From Paenibacillus oryzisoli (GTDB taxonomy: Bacteria > Bacillota > Bacilli > Paenibacillales > NBRC-103111), in NCBI RefSeq assembly GCF_001653565.1, contig NZ_LYPB01000049.1, positions 372,001 to 436,000 of the forward strand: a DNA stretch of 64,000 nucleotides, given 5' to 3'. The position numbers and the translations under genes are program-made. How positions within the stretch are numbered: position 1 is the first letter of the stretch; every line of letters starts with the position of its first letter. Below, one piece after another: positions 58,177-64,000 of this stretch. The notes beneath the pieces were generated by a model that made no database searches, was not told where the DNA came from, and was given only the letters and a program-made list of their open reading frames with translations.

Positions 58177-58921
58177 GTTCGCTTCCCTCCCCCTCTAACC
58201 CATTGCTTTGATATAAAAACTCCAAAATACCGCGGTTATACTCGAGTTCCATGAAATAACGCTGCACAACCACTTTGGCCTTTTCGGTCAACGTAATTTC
58301 TTGATTGCCAATATCGATTACCAGTTCTTGCGCGATTAGAAACTTACGGACAGAATCCATGAAGCTAACCCTGCTAATCGTATTCCCGCTTTGCTTCGCA
58401 GCCGTTTCCTTAATATCGTCCATGGCACTCCATTTTTCGATCAAGGCTGTCCAGTTATAGGAGAATTCCTTCTCCATCTCTACTAATTCCGCTTCTGGAT
58501 GTGTTCTTAGCAACTCAATTCGTTCATTCACGAGCGCCGTCCACTCTTCAATCCCAATAAAACTTCTCGTCGGCTCCATCGTTTGATAACTATCATAGAA
58601 GGCACCAATCAACACAATAATGCTGACATACATCAGATAAAGATCCGCATTCACGGCGTTCGCCCGCAGATAAGTTCGTTTGATTACTTCGTTATTCATA
58701 TGAAAAGGCGATAGCCTGGTTTCCGGAATCATATAGAGCCCTTCTCCAGCAATAATCGTTACGCAATCCACTTCTCGCGCAAATTGATCTACAAGACCAC
58801 GTACCCCATCATCCGCCATGTAAGCTTGAAGCCATTCCTTCCCTACCTCACTATCACGCGCGAGTAACGTGTAAATCCGAAAAGCTTTCATTACCGTTCC
58901 ATTGTCAAGTCCGATTGTCAT
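58160..58921 (-). CDS. jetB: JetB-like (MukE/DUF6063-type) subunit
   Basis: A 253-residue helical protein. N-terminal helices (MKAFRIYTLLARDSEVGKEW), a central hydrophobic helix (LYLMYVSIIVLIGAFYD) and a C-terminal winged helix (VSFMDSVRKFLIAQELVIDI, LTEKAKVVVQRYF) match the KITE-type subunits that bind the kleisin in Wadjet and MukBEF complexes. It overlaps jetA and jetC by 17 bases on each side, so the three proteins are expected in fixed ratios. The family assignment rests on position and size plus the winged helix. Confidence 0.75.
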   Translation of the reverse strand: MTIGLDNGTVMKAFRIYTLLARDSEVGKEWLQAYMADDGVRGLVDQFAREVDCVTIIAGEGLYMIPETRLSPFHMNNEVIKRTYLRANAVNADLYLMYVSIIVLIGAFYDSYQTMEPTRSFIGIEEWTALVNERIELLRTHPEAELVEMEKEFSYNWTALIEKWSAMDDIKETAAKQSGNTISRVSFMDSVRKFLIAQELVIDIGNQEITLTEKAKVVVQRYFMELEYNRGILEFLYQSNGLEGEGSEHASDL

Positions 58922-60431
58922 CCTGTTCTCCCCATGTAATCAACATATTCTGTATGCTAAATCTATCATTAACCTGAATAATATCCTGTTGTTCAATCAC
59001 AACCAAACATCGGCTGCCCAGTAGTACATACATATCCTCCAGCAGCGTTGCCTGCTCTTCATTATGCTCTGTATTCGTATCAACAGCGCGCAAGGGGCTC
59101 CTCTGATGCAGATAGATCCAAAAATCATAGAAAGCTCTCTCATCTAGCAATCCTGCATGTTCATGTACTTTGAATTGTTGGATAAAAGCATTCACATCCA
59201 CTTGGCCCAGCTCTTCCATCATGTGCAGAAGGAGCTCCATAAGATGCTTGTACAATTTTTTCTGCATCGATTGATACCGATATTCCTCACTGTCTCCACC
59301 AATCTCTAGGAACGTATCATCCCGCTCCTGCCCGCTGCTGTCTTCCAGCAAATTCTGCTCCGCCCACACGGTCAAAAGCGACCACATCTTCGTCTCTTGC
59401 ACCGGTAAGAATGGGGCTATTACACCTTTCATCGTCTCTAGCGGCAGCGGCGTACTGAAGATAAGAGAAGCAATATCCTGATCCCAATTAAAGGAATCCA
59501 GTCCCGTATAATATAGGGATTCTTGTGCTGCGCCCAAGGCATGTGATTTGAGCACCATACTCTGATGAAAAAGAACGGAATGCTCCCCGTGCACCTTCTC
59601 CAGCTCATTGGATATTCTTAAAATTAACTCATAAGGTCGTTGATCTGCCTGCCTAACCGTCTGTGCCTGAACGCGATCCTTAGTCTCTTTGACGAATTCG
59701 CGTAATTCTTCAAATTCCTCATTCTCCATGTGCAAGCGCAAATAAATATCTTCTAGCAGACCTTTATATCGGCCGAATGTTTCCTCTGATACAATATTTC
59801 TTTTCAACTCATGCTCTAGTTTGACCATCCGCTCCTGTAATGCTTCCACGTCAATCCGCATTTCATTAATTTGCCGTAAGGCACCTTCAAACTCGCCCTT
59901 CTCCAACTGTTTGCGCAATACCAACTGATGAATCGATAATTGAAATTCCGTATAAAATTCTTTGGTCGCAAAAATAAGCTCCAACCCATCTTCGTCGAGC
60001 GTGTAGTACTGCGTATTCGTTTTTAAATCGAAGGCATTCGCCTTCAGAATCGATATGTAGATGTGCTCTGTCTGCCCCGATTCCCAGTTCATAAATGTAA
60101 AATCCCGTTTCTTTCCTGTCGTCGGGCGAAACACCTGCGTGATCTGCCTAGCCAGATCTTCAAATCCAGCTTCGTCCAAATCAATGAAGATCCCCGTCAC
60201 CTTTTGAAGAAACTCAGCTAAGTCTTTGACGCCTGCCTTATTATTGCGCATCAACTTCTGCTCAAAAAAATAAAGCAGCGTGAGCAGCCCAAGTTCCATA
60301 AAGTCGAGCGGTTTGTTTTGTCGATCGGTTTGCCTCTTTCGCTGCAGCTCATAAAGCGGATCAAAAAGCGCTAGCTTGGTCATCCGTTCCCGAAATCCGG
60401 AAATCACCTGACCAATTTCTACGTAGTCCAT
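58905..60431 (-). CDS. jetA: JetA-like (MukF/DUF5716-type kleisin) subunit
   Basis: A 508-residue kleisin candidate. The ATG at 60431 has TTGGAGG eight bases upstream. An N-terminal winged-helix-like region (LDFMELGLLTLLYFFEQKLM) is followed by a coiled coil around residues 200-265 (INEMRIDVEALQERMVKLEH) and a C-terminal helical region. This is the layout of JetA/MukF. It is first in the operon, 180 bases downstream of a toxin-antitoxin terminator. It forms the base of the JetABC loop extruder, if the assignment is right. Confidence 0.78.
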   Translation of the reverse strand: MDYVEIGQVISGFRERMTKLALFDPLYELQRKRQTDRQNKPLDFMELGLLTLLYFFEQKLMRNNKAGVKDLAEFLQKVTGIFIDLDEAGFEDLARQITQVFRPTTGKKRDFTFMNWESGQTEHIYISILKANAFDLKTNTQYYTLDEDGLELIFATKEFYTEFQLSIHQLVLRKQLEKGEFEGALRQINEMRIDVEALQERMVKLEHELKRNIVSEETFGRYKGLLEDIYLRLHMENEEFEELREFVKETKDRVQAQTVRQADQRPYELILRISNELEKVHGEHSVLFHQSMVLKSHALGAAQESLYYTGLDSFNWDQDIASLIFSTPLPLETMKGVIAPFLPVQETKMWSLLTVWAEQNLLEDSSGQERDDTFLEIGGDSEEYRYQSMQKKLYKHLMELLLHMMEELGQVDVNAFIQQFKVHEHAGLLDERAFYDFWIYLHQRSPLRAVDTNTEHNEEQATLLEDMYVLLGSRCLVVIEQQDIIQVNDRFSIQNMLITWGEQDDNRT

Positions 60432-60612
60432 GCTGTGTGCCTCCAAATCTTGCAAAGCTCGTGTGGGGGTAATAGAAAACCTTGCTTATATGTACGAATG
60501 ATAAAGTTAGAATTCAAGATCATATGTTCCTGATTGCGCATAATTCCACCTTACATCATAACCGATTACGTCCGTTCAAACCAATGATCTTTACAGACTT
60601 CCAGAATTATCT

Positions 60613-60662
60613 AAAAAGCCTGCATGATCTCCGATGTGTAGCCGCGGGAGATTAGGCAGACT
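60613..60662 (-). terminator. Terminator of the toxin-antitoxin pair
   Basis: AGTCTGCCTAATCTCC / GGAGATCATGCAGGCT on the minus strand followed by TTTTTAG, 22 bases past the toxin stop. Its outer stem and the GGCTA in its loop also occur in the terminator closing the SMC operon. Confidence 0.85.
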
Positions 60663-60683
60663 TCTTGTGATTTAATGGGGCAC

Positions 60684-60965
60684 TTACTTTTCGCCAGGAA
60701 ATAAAAGAGCAACAATAGTGAATACACCATCTACTTGCTCAAAATAAATCCTAAATTTTTTGACCACTATACGGGTTATTCCTTTGTATTCACCAAACTC
60801 CTCCATATAAGTCTTGCCGATTATCGGATTCATCAAGTAATCTTCAACTTCCAAAACAACCTGAGAAATGAAATCAAATGTTTCTTCCGGAGTGAAACGT
60901 TCACTTCGAAACTGAATTAGCTTTGCCCTAACAGTAGGTAGCCAAATGATCGAGCGATTCATCAT
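60684..60965 (-). CDS. RelE/ParE-type toxin
   Basis: A 93-residue protein of the ParE/RelE toxin fold: N-terminal helix WLPTVRAKLIQFRSERFTPE, then IIGKTYMEEFGEYKGITRIV and the closing beta strands VKKFRIYFEQVDGVFTIVALL. These toxins inhibit gyrase or cut mRNA on the ribosome; which one is not decidable here. The start ATG shares a base with the antitoxin stop (TAATG). A second in-frame ATG follows directly. It lies next to the SMC operon on the same strand. Confidence 0.8.
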   Translation of the reverse strand: MMNRSIIWLPTVRAKLIQFRSERFTPEETFDFISQVVLEVEDYLMNPIIGKTYMEEFGEYKGITRIVVKKFRIYFEQVDGVFTIVALLFPGEK

Positions 60966-61231
60966 TATGCAAAATCCTCTGGTGACAATGATTTCAAAAG
61001 CTCCGTAGTCGACATTCCCTTACCTTGTTTATATTCTTCACGGCTTCCAGTAATCATGTTCTTAAGTTCTGGATTCGCTGTAACTTCGGAACTAATGGAA
61101 AGATGATCTTCCTCTTGAAGAACAACTGTAAACTTTCCTTTTCCAGGAATAAGAAATTGTCGAACTGAATGCTCACTACTCATATTGATGAAAGTGTTCA
61201 TAAGTTCTTCGGAGCTATTTACTTTTTCCAT
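60965..61231 (-). CDS. Antitoxin partner of the RelE/ParE-type toxin
   Basis: An 88-residue protein with its ATG at 61231, about ten bases from a GGTGGTG site; a GTG four codons earlier is possible. The N-terminal region would bind DNA (SEELMNTFINMSSEHSVRQF) and the flexible C-terminal half (EEYKQGKGMSTTELLKSLSP) would wrap the toxin. No family-defining motif is obvious. The pairing with the downstream toxin (one-base overlap) is the main support. Confidence 0.7.
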   Translation of the reverse strand: MEKVNSSEELMNTFINMSSEHSVRQFLIPGKGKFTVVLQEEDHLSISSEVTANPELKNMITGSREEYKQGKGMSTTELLKSLSPEDFA

Positions 61232-61406
61232 TACGATCACCACCTATCCTCTTGTTCATTTATTATAACATTTATTCCTTAGCAAAAACATTCACTCACA
61301 ATTCACCACATATCCCCCGCGCACTTGAATATATTTAATAACAAGCTTTATTTTCCTATGTCTGATTAGCGCTGCCGCTTATCATAAACGCCAAGGAGGT
61401 GTCCCC

Positions 61407-62564
61407 ATGACAGAACCCTTATTTATCGTTTCCAAAGAGGATTGGTCACTCCACCGCAAAGGATACCAAGATCAAACCAGACATCAAGAGAAGGTCAAAG
61501 ATGCCATTAAACAGAACCTTCCTGATCTCGTTACAGACGAAAGCATTGTCATGTCCAATGGGAAACAAGTCGTGAAGGTACCGATAAAAAGCTTAGACGA
61601 ATACCGCTTCCGCTACAACTTCAACAAAGGCAAGCATGTCGGTCAAGGCGACGGCGATTCGCAGGTTGGCGATGTACTGGGAACAGACCCGCAGCCTGCG
61701 CAAGGTCCCGGTAAAGGCGAAGGTGCGGGCGATCAAGCCGGGGATGATTATTACGAAGCCGAAGTGAGTATGGAAGAGCTGCAAGCGATGCTATTCTCTG
61801 AGCTGGAACTGCCGAATTTGCAGCAAAAAGAGAAGCGAAATATGACGTCCACTGAAGTTATTTTCAACGATATACGCAAAAAAGGAATCATGTCCAACAT
61901 CGATAAGAAGCGGACGATTCTCGAAAATATGCGCCGCAATTCGCGAGGCAGCTCGCCGGGTATTCATCATATTTCGCCGGATGATCTCCGTTTTAAAACA
62001 TGGGAAGAAATCGAAAAGCCGCATTCCAATGCGCTTATTATTGCCATGATGGATACCTCTGGTTCCATGGGCTCCTTCGAGAAATACATAGCCCGCAGCT
62101 TCTTCTTCTGGATGACCCGCTTCCTGCGCACCAAATATGAGAATGTTGAGATTGTTTTCATCGCGCATCACACCGAGGCCAAGGAAGTGACAGAGGAAGA
62201 GTTCTTCACAAAAGGTGAGAGCGGCGGCACCATCTGCTCCTCAGCTTATCAAACCGCTATTGATATTATTGATAAAAGATACCCCCCTTCTCAGTTCAAT
62301 ATTTATCCGTTCCACTTCTCGGATGGCGATAATTTAACCTCCGATAACGAGCGCTGCGTGAAGCTGATTACACAATTAATGGAACGCTCGAACATGTTCG
62401 GATACGGGGAAGTGAATCAATATAACCGCAGTTCTACACTCATGTCCGCGTTCCGCCATATCAACAATCCGAAGTTCCTGCACTATGTTATCCGTGAAAA
62501 AGGTGAAGTGTATAAAGCGTTGAAAACCTTTTTTACCAAAAAGGAAGGAGTGCCTGCACAGTGA
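61407..62564 (+). CDS. yhbH: Sporulation protein YhbH (DUF444)
   Basis: A 385-residue DUF444 protein, near the usual 390. The N-terminus [20 protein letters not shown] is typical. A Gly/Asp/Gln-rich stretch (residues 70-115) leads into a von Willebrand-type fold with the MIDAS-like motif [11 protein letters not shown]. The start has AAGGAGG. In Bacillus it affects spore yield and resistance and is expressed with spoVR; here it also overlaps a spoVR copy (GTGA). Confidence 0.94.
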   Translation: MTEPLFIVSKEDWSLHRKGYQDQTRHQEKVKDAIKQNLPDLVTDESIVMSNGKQVVKVPIKSLDEYRFRYNFNKGKHVGQGDGDSQVGDVLGTDPQPAQGPGKGEGAGDQAGDDYYEAEVSMEELQAMLFSELELPNLQQKEKRNMTSTEVIFNDIRKKGIMSNIDKKRTILENMRRNSRGSSPGIHHISPDDLRFKTWEEIEKPHSNALIIAMMDTSGSMGSFEKYIARSFFFWMTRFLRTKYENVEIVFIAHHTEAKEVTEEEFFTKGESGGTICSSAYQTAIDIIDKRYPPSQFNIYPFHFSDGDNLTSDNERCVKLITQLMERSNMFGYGEVNQYNRSSTLMSAFRHINNPKFLHYVIREKGEVYKALKTFFTKKEGVPAQ

Positions 62565-63409
62565 GTAAATCCGAAATCCAGAAGCTGGAATATGCCATTG
62601 ATGAAATCACGGAGATCGCGAAAGGCTTTGGGCTCGACTTCTTTCCCATGCGTTACGAAATCTGTCCGGCAGAAATCATCTACACCTTCGGTGCCTACGG
62701 CATGCCAACACGCTATAGTCATTGGAGCTTTGGTAAAAATTTTCATCGCATGAAAACGCAGTACGATTTCGGACTTAGTAAAATTTACGAATTGGTCATC
62801 AATTCGGACCCGTGTTACGCCTTCCTTTTAGATGGAAATTCGCTGATTCAGAATAAATTGATCGTCGCGCACGTGCTCGCCCACTGCGACTTTTTCAAAA
62901 ATAACGCACGCTTCTCCAAAACGAATCGCAACATGGTCGAGAGCATGTCCGCTACCGCTGAACGCATCCGCCAATATGAAATTGAACATGGCATTGATGA
63001 AGTCGAACAATTCATAGATGCCGTTCTCGCCATCCAAGAGCACATTGACCCTGTACTAACACTAACCTATGGGCAGACTCGCAAACGCCAAGAGAATAAC
63101 AAAGCAGCTACACCAAGCGTTCGAGGCGAAGCCACATACGGATATGAGGATTTATGGGACTTAGATAGTCGAAACAAACCTATTGTCTCCTTGGATAAAG
63201 AAGATACGAAGCGATTCCCACCGAAGCCGGAGAAGGATCTCTTGCTATTCATAGAGGAACATGCCCCTTACATGGAGGATTGGCAACGGGATATCCTGAC
63301 CATGCTGCGTGATGAAATGCTCTACTTCTGGCCGCAGCTCGAGACCAAAATCATGAACGAAGGCTGGGCTTCCGTTCATAAAGGAGCTTATCTGCAGAGT
63401 GCTGCCTGA
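62561..63409 (+). CDS. spoVR: SpoVR family protein, truncated copy
   Basis: A 282-residue protein homologous to the first 60% of SpoVR (usually ~470 residues), a protein needed for spore cortex assembly. Family segments are [40 protein letters not shown] and [11 protein letters not shown]. In intact SpoVR the last motif runs on as GWASYWH; here it breaks at GWAS into [11 protein letters not shown] and a stop. GTG is the start, AAGGAG ten bases upstream. A nearly identical copy begins 157 bases downstream, so this is a decayed duplicate, or the first copy after a partial tandem duplication. Confidence 0.9.
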   Translation: MSKSEIQKLEYAIDEITEIAKGFGLDFFPMRYEICPAEIIYTFGAYGMPTRYSHWSFGKNFHRMKTQYDFGLSKIYELVINSDPCYAFLLDGNSLIQNKLIVAHVLAHCDFFKNNARFSKTNRNMVESMSATAERIRQYEIEHGIDEVEQFIDAVLAIQEHIDPVLTLTYGQTRKRQENNKAATPSVRGEATYGYEDLWDLDSRNKPIVSLDKEDTKRFPPKPEKDLLLFIEEHAPYMEDWQRDILTMLRDEMLYFWPQLETKIMNEGWASVHKGAYLQSAA

Positions 63410-63566
63410 CCCTGCTCTCCCTTCCCGCACTGTATATTTAGGGTCATTATAGACGCAGAATTTCAGAGTGTAAAACGGTAATTTATGACTACTTGATCTA
63501 ATGAGCAATTTATCCAGATATGAGCAAGGTCACACGTATCCGATAACAATCAAAGGGGGTTCAAAT

Positions 63567-64000
63567 ATGACAACCTCGGATATCAAAGCACTAGAATATG
63601 CCATTGATGAGATCATGGAGATCGCAAAAGGGCTTGGACTTGATTATTACCCGATGCGCTATGAAATATGTCCAGCTGAGATTATCTATACCTTTGGTGC
63701 ATACGGAATGCCAACCCGCTTCAGTCACTGGAGTTTCGGCAAGACATTCAACAAGATGAAAATGCAGTATGATCTCGGGCTAAGTAAGATTTATGAACTC
63801 GTGATCAACTCCGATCCTTGTTATGCTTTTTTACTGGATAGCAACTCTCTCGTGCAAAATAAACTAATCGTTGCCCACGTTCTCGCCCATTGCGACTTCT
63901 TCAAGAATAACGCCCGCTTCTCCAAAACGAATCGAAATATGGTCGAGAGTATGACCGCCACGGCGGAGCGGATTCGAGATTATGAGACAACTTACGGAAT
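63567..64000 (+). CDS. spoVR: SpoVR family protein, second copy, cut by the window edge
   Basis: Only the first 144 codons are visible. The ATG at 63567 has AAAGGGGG eight bases upstream. Residues match the truncated copy almost one for one ([40 protein letters not shown]), with substitutions such as YYPMRYE for FFPMRYE and DYETTYG for QYEIEHG at the end of the visible part. It is probably the functional full-length gene, although its 3' end is not in the window. Confidence 0.92.
   Translation, partial: MTTSDIKALEYAIDEIMEIAKGLGLDYYPMRYEICPAEIIYTFGAYGMPTRFSHWSFGKTFNKMKMQYDLGLSKIYELVINSDPCYAFLLDSNSLVQNKLIVAHVLAHCDFFKNNARFSKTNRNMVESMTATAERIRDYETTYG

Noticed and set aside
53746..60431. Interpretation as a housekeeping condensin (SMC-ScpA-ScpB or MukBEF)
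   Set aside because: The ATPase head motifs (LLENGGGKT, WSGGEK, VILDNPF), the three-gene overlaps and subunit sizes fit Wadjet/Mks relatives; Firmicutes normally carry smc-scpAB elsewhere. MksBEF remains possible and is stated as an alternative.

Overview
The window looks like chromosomal DNA of a moderate-GC, endospore-forming Firmicute of the Paenibacillus group. The reasons are the gene styles (strong AGGAGG ribosome sites, frequent GTG/TTG starts), the sporulation genes yhbH and spoVR at the right end, a sufCDSUB operon of Bacillus type, LplA/LplB/YtcP-type sugar importers governed by membrane-anchored AraC regulators, and copper-amine-oxidase-like stalk domains on exported proteins. No rRNA, tRNA, CRISPR array, insertion sequence or prophage was seen.

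Left part (1-17.5 kb): an exported NlpC/P60 peptidase; the SUF iron-sulfur operon with a Fur-like site in its promoter; a DUF1802 protein; a 55-residue membrane peptide; a Dps ferritin; the methylthioribose salvage pair mtnK-mtnA; a Gfo/Idh oxidoreductase with an AraC regulator; the ene-reductase NamA; a VanY-type carboxypeptidase; and MetY. Next (17.5-28.5 kb) is a pectin/rhamnogalacturonan locus: GH105 hydrolase, two permeases, a sugar-binding lipoprotein, a PL22 oligogalacturonate lyase, a sulfatase and a DUF1961 protein, with a Cache-AraC regulator upstream. Two near-identical promoter blocks in this locus mark the likely regulator sites.

Middle part (28.6-47.5 kb): an amino-acid ABC importer; small hypothetical proteins; a PAS-GGDEF-EAL protein; an OhrR-type MarR regulator with an AEC transporter; and a second LplA/LplB/YtcP-type importer diverging from a second Cache-AraC gene. 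That AraC gene overlaps an isoprenyl-diphosphate-synthase-like gene (two DDxxD motifs). This is followed by a small NHLP-type precursor peptide ending in tryptophan, and then by a convergent multi-pass sensor histidine kinase. The set recalls the ComQ-ComX-ComP quorum system but uses a different precursor family. YhaM follows.

Right part (47.5-64 kb): an intergenic island of short inverted repeats; a membrane-anchored FAD oxidoreductase with a stalk domain; a Fur-controlled FhuF-like protein; and a 9-kb minus-strand operon encoding an SMC-type complex resembling Wadjet JetA-JetB-JetC. The JetD nuclease position is occupied by a pRiA4b ORF-3-type protein and two further unknown proteins. A RelE/ParE-type toxin-antitoxin pair lies directly upstream. 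The window ends with yhbH and two tandem spoVR copies, the first truncated and the second cut by the window edge. The two strongest candidates for an undescribed system are the JetD-less SMC operon and the ComQ-like/NHLP-peptide pair.
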